From the NCBI RefSeq assembly GCF_039545035.1, contig NZ_BAABRO010000003.1, forward strand, positions 1 to 64,000: a stretch of 64,000 nucleotides of DNA, in the 5' to 3' direction. This document shows, one piece after another, positions 25,562 through 35,388 of this stretch (its first letter is position 1; each line of letters begins with the position of its first letter). The notes beneath the pieces are model-generated. The model did no database searches, had not been told where the DNA came from, and saw only the letters and a list, made by a program, of their open reading frames with translations. The translations under genes were made by a program, and so were the position numbers. Source of the DNA: Novipirellula caenicola. Its GTDB lineage: Bacteria; Planctomycetota; Planctomycetia; Pirellulales; Pirellulaceae.

Positions 25562-26788
25562 ATGAAACAGAATTTCAGGAATCAGGGATTCACTCTGGTC
25601 GAATTGCTTGTCGTGATCGCAATCATTGGGGTGCTAGTCGGACTGCTGCTGCCCGCCGTTCAGGCCGCTCGAGAAGCCGCCCGGCGAATGAGTTGCAGTA
25701 ACAATTTCAAGCAAATCGGCTTGGCGATGCACAACTATCACTCTGCATACGATCGTCTGCCGATGGTTAATGGTGGTACCCAATCCATCAATAATGGTTC
25801 GCTCAACACTCGAAACAGTCCCCAGTACTATCGCGGAGCGACTGCCAATAACCGGCTATTGCTGAATTGGCTCGTCCCGCTTACACCGTTTTTCGAGCAG
25901 CAAGCGATTTGGGAACAGGTGTCCAATCCCTACCAGACGCCCAACGGGATCGTTCCCAGCATGGGCCCCTCGCCCATCATGGATTTAACTAACCATAGTA
26001 GCGACGAGTACCCGCCGTGGTTAACCGATCTCCCATCCCTTCGTTGCCCGAGCGATCCTGGGGTTGGCCTGCCTTCGCAAGGCCGAACGAACTACGCTTG
26101 GTGTGATGGAGATAGTGCACACCATGGTGATCTCGGGGCCATTGATGACTATGGGAATGACGTCAGCGTTGGTGAGAGACAAAACGCTCGCGTTTCGCAA
26201 AGAGGAATGTTCATTCCACGCCAGCAAACTCGGTTTCGTGACGTATTGGATGGGCTTTCCAATACAATCGCAGCCGGCGAGATTGTTACGGATCTAGGCG
26301 ATGGAGATAAACGCACCTCTTTTAACACAAAGATTGGCAACAACCGCGACGGAAGGTATTTCTCACCTGCCGATCGGGCAAATCAGTGTGAACGATTGTA
26401 TGTAGACGCCGACCGTCCCTTGTTTTGGCAGTCCGGTACCTATGACACCAACGCCGAGCGGAAACGCGGTTATCGTTGGGCGCTTGGCTCAATTGCGTAT
26501 AGCGGTATGAATACGATTCTGCCTCCTAACCGTGGGCTATGCATGGCGAGTGACAACTTCGGTACGGGCATTTGCCCTCCCGGTAGCCGGCACCAGGGCG
26601 GATGCCACGTCTTGATGGGCGATGGAGCGATCAAGTTTGTCACCGAATCAATTGAAGCAGGGAATTCCGGTAGCAAATTGGTCACCAACCGTGGAGACGG
26701 GCTTCCCCCCGGATCGCAGAGCCCCTTTGGGCTTTGGGGAAGCCTCGGGACTCGGGCTGCAAAAGAAATCATCAGCCAAGAATTCTAA
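25562..26788 (+). CDS. DUF1559 prepilin-like secreted protein
   Basis: A 408-residue protein. The N terminus [20 protein letters not shown] is a type IV prepilin-like methylation motif: a short basic leader, G/F cleavage, Glu at +5 and a hydrophobic helix, followed by the DUF1559 signature [19 protein letters not shown]. The C-terminal H-x9-DG element ([17 protein letters not shown]) is the family hallmark. Planctomycetes encode many such proteins; they are thought to be pilin- or pseudopilin-like, but their function is unproven. The ATG at 25562 gives the correct leader length. The small lipoprotein follows by about 160 bp. Confidence 0.93.
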   Translation: MKQNFRNQGFTLVELLVVIAIIGVLVGLLLPAVQAAREAARRMSCSNNFKQIGLAMHNYHSAYDRLPMVNGGTQSINNGSLNTRNSPQYYRGATANNRLLLNWLVPLTPFFEQQAIWEQVSNPYQTPNGIVPSMGPSPIMDLTNHSSDEYPPWLTDLPSLRCPSDPGVGLPSQGRTNYAWCDGDSAHHGDLGAIDDYGNDVSVGERQNARVSQRGMFIPRQQTRFRDVLDGLSNTIAAGEIVTDLGDGDKRTSFNTKIGNNRDGRYFSPADRANQCERLYVDADRPLFWQSGTYDTNAERKRGYRWALGSIAYSGMNTILPPNRGLCMASDNFGTGICPPGSRHQGGCHVLMGDGAIKFVTESIEAGNSGSKLVTNRGDGLPPGSQSPFGLWGSLGTRAAKEIISQEF

Positions 26789-26949
26789 GATTCCCAGGTG
26801 CCAATTTGCATCTGTTGCCTCAGCGGTATTGCCTAGTCGCGTACTGTTCAGTTTTTTGGGGGGGCGGTTCGCCCCTTTTTCTACTCGCAGTCGCTTGGTA
26901 ATTAGGCCAAGTGGCTATCCATTTCATCGCTGTTAGGAGCACTTATACA

Positions 26950-27114
26950 ATGGTATATCGCCATTTTTCCATGCCTCTCGCCCTTGTCTTGCTGTGCGTT
27001 GTCATGATCGCAGGATGCGAAAGGAAGCCGCAAACCATCAAGGGCGACGAAGTCAATGACTTCCTGGCGGAACATCCTGAACTTGTCGAAGCGTCTAAAG
27101 ATCGGGACTATTGA
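26950..27114 (+). CDS. Small lipoprotein
   Basis: A 54-residue protein. A signal peptide with a lipobox, MIAGC, puts lipidated Cys near residue 22; the mature part is about 33 acidic residues (GDEVNDFLAEHPELVEASKDRDY in part). The ATG at 26950 is preceded by TAGGAG about 11 nt upstream; an earlier in-frame ATG at 26911 would add 13 residues before the signal peptide. Short lipoproteins directly after DUF1559 genes are common in planctomycetes, suggesting a shared role at the envelope; function unknown. Confidence 0.7.
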   Translation: MVYRHFSMPLALVLLCVVMIAGCERKPQTIKGDEVNDFLAEHPELVEASKDRDY

Positions 27115-27150
27115 TTCGACTAAGTTTGCCAATGCGAACCGAATGAAAAA

Positions 27151-27269
27151 GAAGTCAACGCTGGTCAAGCGATATGGGGATCAATCCGAATTAGATGTGA
27201 TCGGAAACCAGCGCTGACTTCGGCCAAAATCGAGGTCAGAAATGTGTCCTCGGCTGGTGCACATTTCTG
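27151..27269. repeat. Two nested intergenic stem-loops
   Basis: GAAGTCAACGCTGGT (27151-27165) is complementary to ACCAGCGCTGACTTC (27207-27221) at 14 of 15 positions; the odd pair is a G-U wobble in minus-strand RNA and a mismatch in plus-strand RNA. A second, perfect 10-bp stem CAGAAATGTG/CACATTTCTG spans 27237-27269 with a 13-nt loop. They follow the lipoprotein gene. No U-tract directly follows either. The rest of the 27115-27596 gap shows nothing else. Confidence 0.7.
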
Positions 27270-27596
27270 TGGCGAGATGTTTTTCTTTGGGGGGACGCTG
27301 TGGTTGCGGACACGCCGTTGATCTTTGATTCGCGCCCCTTCCCAACCGCGTTCCCCATCGCCACGCGGCGGTAGAGCACCCGCACTGTGCGCAGAAACGC
27401 CGCTGCGCGGCGAATAAAACATAGCTTTCATTGGGATGATTGCTAGGATCAATCGTTGGTTACTGCATTCCCATCTCCTAGCGGCAAGAATCGAGTTGCA
27501 CGTCAGATCGTCGATTCGTATCCAACTTGTCTGATCGTTTGCTAAAGGAGTTTTGCGGTGCGTAACGATACGCCAGACTGAAATCCACCCCGATGA

Positions 27597-28778
27597 ATGA
27601 GTAGCGCAGAGCCGATGAGCAAGAAGCATCGCATCGCAATCCTGATCGAGGTCGAGACTCCGCTTCGTCGGCATCTCGATGTGTTAGCCGGTATTCAACA
27701 AGTCGCTTCCACTGCCAATTGGGATACGACGCTTATTCCAGTGACCGATTTTGATTTCGTGGACCACCCCGACCAGGCATTCGACGGTTTCGTCGGACGC
27801 ATCGGGCGATCGATGGAGATCAAAGCGAAAGAACACAAGATTCCAGCAGTGAATGTTTGGTTGAATACCGATGCGGAGAACCTGCCAGGAGTCTTTCCCG
27901 ATTGGCAGCGGGCCGGAAAAATGGCGACGCAGCATCTCCTGTCTCTCGGGTTTAGGAAGCTTGCCTATGTCGGATTTACCGACCAACGTGGTGTGCAATT
28001 ACAGATCGCTGGCTACAACGCCTCGGCCCGCGAGATTGCGTTCCAGCACACCGTTGACTTGTTCGACCACGGCTATGCTCGATCTGCGGCGGACTGGCAA
28101 TCATTTTCCGATCAGCTTGATGCGTTAGTGGCCACATGGGAACCACGCACTGGCGTCTGTGTGTCGGATGATTCGCTCGGTCGATTCATCATCGAGCGAT
28201 GCGAACAACGTGGACTGCGAGTACCACGAGAGATTGCCATCGTTTCGATGGAAAACGAGCCCTTGGTCTGTGAGTACACAAACCCTCAGCTTTCCAGTAT
28301 TGATGTGGGCTACCAGCAAGTCGGCGTGCAAGCCGCATCGCTGCTTGAGCAACTGATCGCTGGTTGTGAGCCACCTGAAAATCCAACCTGGCTGCCGCCC
28401 CGCGGGATCGTCAAACGACGTTCTTCCGACGCCTATGGAGTGGCGGATCCCGATATCGCCAAATGCCTGCACTTTATCGCGACGCATGCTCACGAACACC
28501 TGACCGTGGACGACGTGGCAACGCACGCATGCTTGTCGCGAAGAACACTCGAGCGGCGGTTCAAGCACGAGGTGCTGTGCACGGTGGGGGAAGAAATCAC
28601 TCGTGCACGGCTGGAAATGGCGAAAACACAACTCTTCGAGTCGGGGCTTTCGATCAAGATGGTCGCCCGCCGAAGTGGATTTCGTGACTCGAGCCAGCTA
28701 TGTGCCGTGTTTCAGCGTGAACTCGGACTCAGTCCCGGGCAATTTAGAAAAACGCACGTGATCTCATCAACGGCTTGA
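27597..28778 (+). CDS. XylR-type AraC-family transcriptional regulator
   Basis: A 393-residue regulator. The N-terminal 280 residues form a LacI/periplasmic-binding-like sensor domain (HRIAILIEVETPLRRHLDVLAGI, AYVGF, and the SIDVGYQQVGVQAASLLEQL segment), and the last 100 carry an AraC double helix-turn-helix (LTVDDVATHACLSRRTLERRFK and IKMVARRSGFRDSSQLCAVFQRELGLSPGQFR in part). This matches the XylR subgroup, which binds a sugar and activates or represses carbohydrate genes. The ATG at 27597 is used; ATG at 27615 is an alternative. It is tail-to-tail with the DUF885 gene. Its ligand is unknown; nearby GH97, sulfatase or prepilin genes are possible targets. Confidence 0.9.
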   Translation: MSSAEPMSKKHRIAILIEVETPLRRHLDVLAGIQQVASTANWDTTLIPVTDFDFVDHPDQAFDGFVGRIGRSMEIKAKEHKIPAVNVWLNTDAENLPGVFPDWQRAGKMATQHLLSLGFRKLAYVGFTDQRGVQLQIAGYNASAREIAFQHTVDLFDHGYARSAADWQSFSDQLDALVATWEPRTGVCVSDDSLGRFIIERCEQRGLRVPREIAIVSMENEPLVCEYTNPQLSSIDVGYQQVGVQAASLLEQLIAGCEPPENPTWLPPRGIVKRRSSDAYGVADPDIAKCLHFIATHAHEHLTVDDVATHACLSRRTLERRFKHEVLCTVGEEITRARLEMAKTQLFESGLSIKMVARRSGFRDSSQLCAVFQRELGLSPGQFRKTHVISSTA

Positions 28779-28785
28779 TCGCAAG

Positions 28786-28805
28786 ATTCCATCGGGTCAT
28801 GGAAT
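28786..28805. terminator. Inverted repeat in a convergent gap
   Basis: ATTCCAT (28786-28792) and ATGGAAT (28799-28805) form a perfect 7-bp stem with a 6-nt loop, exactly between the convergent XylR and DUF885 stop codons. It could terminate both transcripts, though neither side has a long U-tract. Confidence 0.35.
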
Positions 28806-30560
28806 GGGTTTGTCGAGGACGAGTGCACGAACAAACTGAGGCGGTGGAGAACCAAACGACAGAACTTTGTCGTGATAGGCTTTGAGATTAAAGCGGTCGC
28901 CCCACATCTGCTCGGCCTCGCGACGTAGCGCCACGTGCTCAAGATACCCGACGAAATAGGTAGGCAGTTGGGCGGACGTAATTTGAGCGCGGGTCCATTT
29001 TCCCGCCGCTTCCCGCTCTTCCTGAAACGCATCCTCGACCAACATTCGCATGCCTTCGCTGCGAGAGCCGCCATCCACATGGACCGCAAGATCAAGCAAC
29101 GCGTTGGTCACATCACGCAGATACCATTTCAAGGTGATCAGTTTCAACAGCGGGTCGTGGTCGCGAAACCCTTCTTCACACATCATCCATTCCGAGTAGA
29201 CGGCCCAGCCTTCGACAAAGACGCCGGACTGAAACAGATGACGCAGTTTGCCCTGGTAGCGGTTGGCATGAGCGAGTTGCAAAAAGTGTCCCGGCATTGC
29301 TTCGTGGATCGTCAGCACGTCGATCGACCGGTTGTTGTATTCACGCAGATGCGAAAGCACTTGTTTCTCGGTCCAGTCGGCCGGCGGTGGCGAGACGGCA
29401 TAAAACGTGGGCTGATCGGTTTCCAATGCCCCGGGCGAGTCGCAGTAGGCCAACGAGACGCCTCGACGAAACTCGGGCATCACGATGATTTCAAGCGGAT
29501 CGGGAAAGAGGGTGATCACGTCGTTTTGGCGAAGGAACTCGGTCGCCGCGGCAACCGACTGTCGCGCGGTTTGCACGATCTCGTCTGCCTGCGGTGCATT
29601 CGCATAAGCTTTTTCCAGTCCAAACCGAATCACGGCGCGGCGAAAGGGATCGGATGGATTTTCGGGGAACTGCGTCAGCGGGTATTGATCCTGGTACATC
29701 GGCTTGGCGATGGCGTACATCTGGTTGTGAAGCTCCTCGATCCGCCGCTCGCCAAGATCACGAATCTCCTGAGGTCGCAAGGGTGAGTGCAAGGCGAATG
29801 CGAGCTTTTGCTGATAGAGCTCGATCCCCAGCCGGTAGTCACCTTTCGCACCAGGAAGCAACTCGGATTCCAGCCATTGTTGTTGCTCTTGAACCGCCGC
29901 TTCGGCGATTCGGATGGCACTCGCAACGTTTTCGCGATCCTGTTTTGGCAACTCCTCGAGGAACGGCCGCACATAGTTGTCGATCGACTTCAAGATGCCT
30001 AGATTCTGGGCCACCGCGGTTTTTGCGTGCACGTGCGGCACTCGCGGAACATCCAAGATCGCTCGGACCTGTTCGAAGAAACGCGGGAACTGTTCCAAAC
30101 GGCTGGCGACGTTCAATAGTCGGTCACGACGCGGCGCGAAATCTCGGGCCATCAAACTATAGACCGCATCTCCGCTGATCCCGGTATAGATCAGCGGGTT
30201 CCATCTCCACTCTTGCAGTTTTGTGGCCTGCCATTGTTTGTACTCGATCGAGTGCTTCAATAGCGCAAGGTCGACTTGATTGGCGCGCGAGAGCTGCTTC
30301 GAATCGATGCCATCAAGTTGTTTGGCGAAGTCAGAGAGCCACGCGAGCTTTCGCTCTCTGGCCGCCTGACTTACATCGTCGAGCTTGCCGTCAAACCGAT
30401 GGTCGCCCAACGAGGTCGCCTGTACGGGCGAGAATTCGGCGAACTGGTCAATGTATTGTTCGCCGAGTCGTGCGAACTCGGCATCGACGTGTGAGTCGTC
30501 CGCCAAGAGTGCGGAAGCCATCAGTAGCGATACGAGTAACACCGAGCCAATTTTTGTCAT
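28797..30560 (-). CDS. DUF885 family secreted hydrolase
   Basis: A 587-residue exported protein. Starting at 30560 it has a signal peptide MTKIGSVLLVSLLMASALLA; the open frame extends 114 codons further upstream but without export or family features. HEAMPGH (in LTIHEAMPGHFLQLAH) and a downstream EGWAVYSEWM are the DUF885 metallopeptidase-like motifs in which the two His and a distal Glu could bind zinc. The family is long-standing, with activity poorly described; some members degrade peptides. The length is normal. It is convergent with the XylR gene (18-bp gap) and divergent from the sulfatase. Confidence 0.82.
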   Translation of the reverse strand: MTKIGSVLLVSLLMASALLADDSHVDAEFARLGEQYIDQFAEFSPVQATSLGDHRFDGKLDDVSQAARERKLAWLSDFAKQLDGIDSKQLSRANQVDLALLKHSIEYKQWQATKLQEWRWNPLIYTGISGDAVYSLMARDFAPRRDRLLNVASRLEQFPRFFEQVRAILDVPRVPHVHAKTAVAQNLGILKSIDNYVRPFLEELPKQDRENVASAIRIAEAAVQEQQQWLESELLPGAKGDYRLGIELYQQKLAFALHSPLRPQEIRDLGERRIEELHNQMYAIAKPMYQDQYPLTQFPENPSDPFRRAVIRFGLEKAYANAPQADEIVQTARQSVAAATEFLRQNDVITLFPDPLEIIVMPEFRRGVSLAYCDSPGALETDQPTFYAVSPPPADWTEKQVLSHLREYNNRSIDVLTIHEAMPGHFLQLAHANRYQGKLRHLFQSGVFVEGWAVYSEWMMCEEGFRDHDPLLKLITLKWYLRDVTNALLDLAVHVDGGSRSEGMRMLVEDAFQEEREAAGKWTRAQITSAQLPTYFVGYLEHVALRREAEQMWGDRFNLKAYHDKVLSFGSPPPQFVRALVLDKPIP

Positions 30561-31050
30561 GTCGATTCCACTTCGTCGTTCAAACAGACGCCCATTTCGA
30601 TGGACGCAACATCGGGATAGAGGCATCATACGCATTGCTTGTTGGTAATTTACGACAATCCGTTCGGCAAATGCGCAAGACTCTTGCACGAAGCAACGCT
30701 CACCGAACAATTGGGCGTTTCTCGACGGATCGCCATCCGTCATGCCAAACAGCAAAAGCCGAGACCGAGACGAGGGCAGGGGACGCCTCTGCGAATACCT
30801 CCAGCAGCGTCGAGTTTGACTGGCAACTCGAAACACTTGAATGCCGCGGCATCCAGGGGAGCCATCTCTAGCCCTCTCTATCAAAGGCCAGTAATTGATC
30901 ACAATTCACTTGAACAGTTCGTTGCTCTGAAGTGAGATAGGCTTCCAGTCTGTCATTGCTGTGCTAACCGACTGGAAGCGTATCCGACTGATTGTCCGTT
31001 CATTGCTTCGCGGGCCCAATTCTCTTTCTCTGCCAAAGTACCAAGTCAAT
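30561..31050. other. Divergent intergenic region, DUF885 and sulfatase promoters
   Basis: About 490 bp between divergent genes. Open frames extend in from both sides but show no motifs and have poor starts. No clear operator-like palindrome or promoter consensus was found. Confidence 0.4.
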
Positions 31051-32424
31051 ATGACGAATCAAATGAATAGTCTCCTTCGACTGCTGCCGATACTTTTCGT
31101 GGTCGCAACCGCGATAACGGCCAACGCCAAATCGCCGAACATCGTTTTGATCCTCTCTGACGACCAGGGTTACACCGACTATGGTTTCATGGGGCATAAG
31201 GAAATTGAAACGCCGAACCTTGACCAGCTCGCCAAAGAGAGCACGTTGTTTCGTCGTGGCTATGTTCCAACCGCATTGTGTCGCCCCGCGCTATCGACGC
31301 TCATCACGGGACTCTATTCGCATCAGAACAAGACGACCGGAAACGACCCCGCCCGCACCCCCGCAAACGAAGCCCACGCCGAAAAGGCGGGGAAAGAGGC
31401 TCGCGAGCTGCTGATCTCACACATTGACCACACCGGCGCCTTGCCTCAGTGGCTGGCCAAGAAGGGCTACGTCAGTTTCCAAAGCGGAAAGTGGTGGGAA
31501 GGATCTTTCCAGCGCGGTGGTTTCACCGAAGGAATGACCAAGGGGTATCCAAATCCGGGTGGACGGCATGGTGATGCGGGATTGGCGATCGGACGTGAAA
31601 CCATGCAGCCGGTCACTGAGTTTATCGATCGCAGCGTGGAAGCGGAAACGCCGTTTTTTCTTTGGTACGCACCAGTGATGCCGCACACACCACACAATCC
31701 GCCCGCGCGGCTTCTTGAGAAGTACCTGAAAAAAGGAGTGCAGAAACGAATCGCTCAGTACTACGCAATGTGCGAATGGTTCGACGAAACCTGCGGAACG
31801 CTGTTGGACCACATCGATGACGCGGGAATTGCCGACGATACGCTTGTCATCTACGTCACGGACAACGGCTGGATCCAAAAGGAAGTCGGTGGCTACGGAC
31901 CGCGATCCAAACGGAGTCCCTACGAGCTTGGAACACGAACGCCGATCATGTTCCGCTGGCCAGGAAAAATTCCTGCCGCGGATCGTCCCGAACTTTGTTC
32001 GTCGATTGATTTTGTGCCGACCGTTTTAGCGGCCGCCGAAGCCGAGGGGCCGCACGATTTCCCCGGACTGAATCTGTTGCCACAATTGAAGTCGGGCGAG
32101 GCCATCGAGCGAGATACGATTTTCGGCGAATCATTTGCCCACGACATCGCCGACATCGAAAACCCCGAAGCATCGCTGCTGTATCGCTGGGTGATCCACG
32201 GCCATGACAAGCTCTTGCTGACCTACGACGGAGCGCCTGGGTCGATGAGGTACCCGCCTGAAAACGCCGAGCCTCAGCTTTACAACCTGAAAGATGATCC
32301 GAAAGAAACGGTGAATCTTGCGGAGGCGAATCCAGCAAAAGTCAAAAAGCTCAGTGCGTTGCTGGACGAGTGGTATGTACCGAGCGAGCGTCAAGCGGGC
32401 AAGTTGGCCCCCACAACTCGCTAG
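31051..32424 (+). CDS. Secreted sulfatase
   Basis: A 457-residue exported arylsulfatase-family protein. The start at 31051 gives a signal peptide ending ANAKSP; the metal-binding IVLILSDDQGY follows (Asp36/37 region), and VTDNG near residue 270 is the second metal motif. The formylglycine site reads CRPAL (Cys77), where the common consensus is C/S-x-P-x-R; the residue at the Arg position is Leu, and the following LTGR is ITGL. Related sulfatases with a CRPSL-type site are known to me in planctomycetes, so the gene is likely functional. It should release sulfate from a sulfated polysaccharide in the periplasm or outside the cell. Confidence 0.88.
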   Translation: MTNQMNSLLRLLPILFVVATAITANAKSPNIVLILSDDQGYTDYGFMGHKEIETPNLDQLAKESTLFRRGYVPTALCRPALSTLITGLYSHQNKTTGNDPARTPANEAHAEKAGKEARELLISHIDHTGALPQWLAKKGYVSFQSGKWWEGSFQRGGFTEGMTKGYPNPGGRHGDAGLAIGRETMQPVTEFIDRSVEAETPFFLWYAPVMPHTPHNPPARLLEKYLKKGVQKRIAQYYAMCEWFDETCGTLLDHIDDAGIADDTLVIYVTDNGWIQKEVGGYGPRSKRSPYELGTRTPIMFRWPGKIPAADRPELCSSIDFVPTVLAAAEAEGPHDFPGLNLLPQLKSGEAIERDTIFGESFAHDIADIENPEASLLYRWVIHGHDKLLLTYDGAPGSMRYPPENAEPQLYNLKDDPKETVNLAEANPAKVKKLSALLDEWYVPSERQAGKLAPTTR

Positions 32425-32525
32425 GCACGACCAAGGCCGCCAATCTCGCAGAAGTCGATTCACGCCACGCGGTGAAGCACTTTTTTCCCCTCGACAAGCA
32501 GGGCCGTTTGTCGTTAGCGGAACAG

Positions 32526-32766
32526 CGTAACGGCTTGTTGTTTTAGTCGTACGATGGACTTTCTAGTCCGTCGAATCCACCATTGATGGACTAGGAAGTC
32601 CATCCTACACCCCTTGCCGCAGGAACCTTCATTCAATCAACAAGTCGGTAACGGCTTGTTGATTGAATCCAAATGCAAATCGCAATGGTGGGCCGTAAGA
32701 CACCGGGGCGTGCGTGGGACCCGGCCGCTGACGCGCGAGCGGCTCAATAAAACAACAAGCCGTTTC
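32526..32766. repeat. Hairpin-rich intergenic repeat island
   Basis: This block holds two hairpins with arms GATGGACT and AGTCCRTC (32553-32572, one mismatch; 32585-32604, perfect 8-bp stem with loop AGGA). A perfect 14-bp stem ATTCAATCAACAAG/CTTGTTGATTGAAT spans 32631-32668. The word taacggcttgttg occurs at 32528 and 32649, and its complement near 32752-32764, giving a third long-range inverted pair. No gene is visible. This resembles REP-like elements of planctomycetes. The surrounding 32425-32902 gap has nothing else recognised. Confidence 0.75.
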
Positions 32767-32902
32767 GAGGGCAAGCGGCATCTTTCTGTGCTGGAAGATG
32801 CCCCACTACGTCCACCCTGGTGGATCAAGCAAACAGGGCATCACCCCGCGAGATGTCGCCGCGAAACTGCTTGGAAACCAGGTGAATCACACGCGATAAT
32901 CA

Positions 32903-35191
32903 TCAGTCGCCATTTTGGGCCACCGTGACGTTGTCGATGAAAATTTCCGCATTGGTCGCGTTGCCAAACAGTCCAGGGCTGCCGTGATGATTCGGGGCTT
33001 CGTCGGTCGCCGTCAACGTCCACTCGCTTGGTTCGGCTTGATCGCGAGGCCACACTTTGCCATGGATGATCGCTTCGCCGTTTTCAACTTTGGCTTGCAC
33101 CTTCAGCGTGTACCATGTGTCCGCTTGCCATTGCAAAGGGACGCTCTTGGCCATCCGCAGTTGAGCGGTCCAGGTGCGAATTTGCAGCTGTTGTGACTCG
33201 CCCATCAAATCAAGCGTGTAGCGTCCGTTGATCAGCCCGATATCGGGAAGTTTCGATGCTCCTGGGGCCGCTTTGACGTCCGCAGTAACGGTATAGTCGC
33301 TTAAATCGGTCGGTCCCATCCAGGTTTGGCTACGGGTTCCTTTGGGAATCGTGGTGATTTTGACCATCATTGGATTTCCGTCGATCGTCCGTGCTTCGTG
33401 GCGATAACGAGCTCCGATCCAAGTAACGGGAACTTCGCCGGAGGAAAAGTCGAACGTCCATGGCAGATCGGGGATCACACGCAAGCGAGCTTGGTGCGAA
33501 ATCGAGCCGCTCCGCACGGTCACGATCGCAGCTTGGTGGGCGTGATCGCCGGAGGAGTGGAACACGCCGTCACCGTCGACGCTGCCGCCATCGCCGACCA
33601 CTTCAAACGTCAAGTCGGTCGGGATGGAATCGAGTCGTCGGCCGAGCGAGTTGAACGCCACCACTTGCAGCGGTAGCGTGCTGCCTTGTTTGACGATCGC
33701 TTCGGCGGGAATCAGTTGCAGCTGAGCGAGTTGAGGATTTTCGCTGAGCGGACGTTCCGCTGCCGCGGGCTCGATCGACCCCATGCTCGGTTTCACCTCT
33801 TCGTCGCCGAGGCAGAACAGCCCTGCGGTGGTCGGCAGATAGATACGGCCATGCGAAACGATTGGCGATCCGCCCACGTCATGCCCGCTGGGCAGCCGAA
33901 CTTTGAACAGTGTCTCGACACCGTCTTCGCTCGGTTTGAGCACATAGAAATAGCCCGTCGCGGTACACGCATAAATCTTGCCATCGGCGTACAGCAGGCT
34001 GCCTCGCATGGCGGTGCCAAGTTTGAGTGGCTTGCCAATGGCTTCACCCGTTTCGCTATCCAAAACATGCAATCGCGACGAGTCTTCGACCACATAGATC
34101 CGGTCGTTGACCTTCAGCGGCGAGCTTTTTCCGACGGTCAGTTCTTCGGTTCGCCACTGCTCGGCCGAGGCCGAATCGAGCGACGCGAATTCGCCATCGA
34201 TGCGGACGACCGCGCCCATTGCGGTGCCTTCGGGATTTTCTTCGCCATGGCTGGCGTACACCTTGCCGTTGTTGTCGACCGTGACGCTGGTGTTGATGCC
34301 GCGTCGTGAGAGGACTTCTTGCCAAAGCACTTTGCCGGTGCGTGGCTGGATCGCATGGATCGTGCCGTCGCCTGAACCGGTCACCAAAACCTGTTGGCCG
34401 TTGATCACCGCGATCGTCGGGGTGCTGTAAGTGGTGTCTTCGGGCAACGGACGTGTGCTGGTGATCCACACCAAGTCGCCATTGTTTTTGTCGAACGCCA
34501 AAAAACGGTGAGCCGGGCGGGCGGTTTCATCCCAACCAGTGGTCACGCCACTGATAACGACTAGGTTTTCAAACACCACCGGCGAATTCGTACGGCCGCC
34601 ATACGTGCTGAGCATTCCGTACTCTTCGCTCAGCGAGCGTTCCCAGAGCGTTTTTCCGGTTTCGCCATCGATGCACTGCAGCAAACAACACGCACCTAGC
34701 GCATAGACTTGATTCGTTTCGGGGTCGCCGCAGACGTTGGACCATCCGACACGTTCGGCGGGAACGTCCGAAAGAAATACGTTGTAGATGTTCTCCCAAA
34801 TTAGCTCGCCGCTGGCGGCGTCCAAACAGATCACCTTTTCAGCGTCCTTGCGGGTGCCTGGTGAATCACGCACGATCGTGTAAAGTCGTCCGTGCATCAC
34901 GATCGGCGTGGAAATGCCCGCCGCGATTTCGCTTTTCCACAAAACGTTGCTGCCCGGGCCGCCTTTGGGGTTAAACTTTTCAATCAGCCCGGTTTCGTAC
35001 GAACAGCTGTTTTGTTGAGGGCCTCGCCAATTGGGCCAATCCATCGGATCGACGTCCGCGGCGAATGCCATCGGGGCAGCCAGCGTGATCGCAAGTAGGG
35101 TGGTGCAAAGGGCGACGTAGGTGAGCAGCGAGCGGAAGCGGACGAGATTGCGTCGTGACGCAAACGTGTCCAGAAGATGCCAGTGAGCCAC
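32903..35191 (-). CDS. Secreted PQQ-like beta-propeller protein
   Basis: A 762-residue exported protein starting with a GTG. A signal peptide-like hydrophobic stretch (LTYVALCTTLLAITLAAPMAFA) ends at the start of the mature WPNWRGPQQNS, typical of planctomycete PQQ-propeller proteins. Repeats such as GRLYTI, KVICLDAASGELIWEN, GKTLWERSLS and GKIYACTATGYFYVL mark an eight-bladed-type propeller over about 50-470. The C-terminal 200 residues (from DLPWTFDFSS) look like a jellyroll domain. A PQQ cofactor cannot be confirmed; related proteins are scaffold or BamB-like. Likely periplasmic. It is divergent from the PfkB kinase. Confidence 0.85.
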   Translation of the reverse strand: MAHWHLLDTFASRRNLVRFRSLLTYVALCTTLLAITLAAPMAFAADVDPMDWPNWRGPQQNSCSYETGLIEKFNPKGGPGSNVLWKSEIAAGISTPIVMHGRLYTIVRDSPGTRKDAEKVICLDAASGELIWENIYNVFLSDVPAERVGWSNVCGDPETNQVYALGACCLLQCIDGETGKTLWERSLSEEYGMLSTYGGRTNSPVVFENLVVISGVTTGWDETARPAHRFLAFDKNNGDLVWITSTRPLPEDTTYSTPTIAVINGQQVLVTGSGDGTIHAIQPRTGKVLWQEVLSRRGINTSVTVDNNGKVYASHGEENPEGTAMGAVVRIDGEFASLDSASAEQWRTEELTVGKSSPLKVNDRIYVVEDSSRLHVLDSETGEAIGKPLKLGTAMRGSLLYADGKIYACTATGYFYVLKPSEDGVETLFKVRLPSGHDVGGSPIVSHGRIYLPTTAGLFCLGDEEVKPSMGSIEPAAAERPLSENPQLAQLQLIPAEAIVKQGSTLPLQVVAFNSLGRRLDSIPTDLTFEVVGDGGSVDGDGVFHSSGDHAHQAAIVTVRSGSISHQARLRVIPDLPWTFDFSSGEVPVTWIGARYRHEARTIDGNPMMVKITTIPKGTRSQTWMGPTDLSDYTVTADVKAAPGASKLPDIGLINGRYTLDLMGESQQLQIRTWTAQLRMAKSVPLQWQADTWYTLKVQAKVENGEAIIHGKVWPRDQAEPSEWTLTATDEAPNHHGSPGLFGNATNAEIFIDNVTVAQNGD

Positions 35192-35388
35192 AGCGATGGG
35201 TATCCGACAACATGGTGAGTGACGCGACTGGAGTCAATTGCAGCCGCCACGCGAGCGCCGCGTGGACAAACAGGGGCCGCTTTGGGAAAGCGTTTTGCAA
35301 GCCCAGTCTTCTTCGTCATAGAACGATTGATAATTGATGCGAGCCGCGATGGTGTCAAGGGAGCTAATCAAGAAACAAGGAAACTCCG

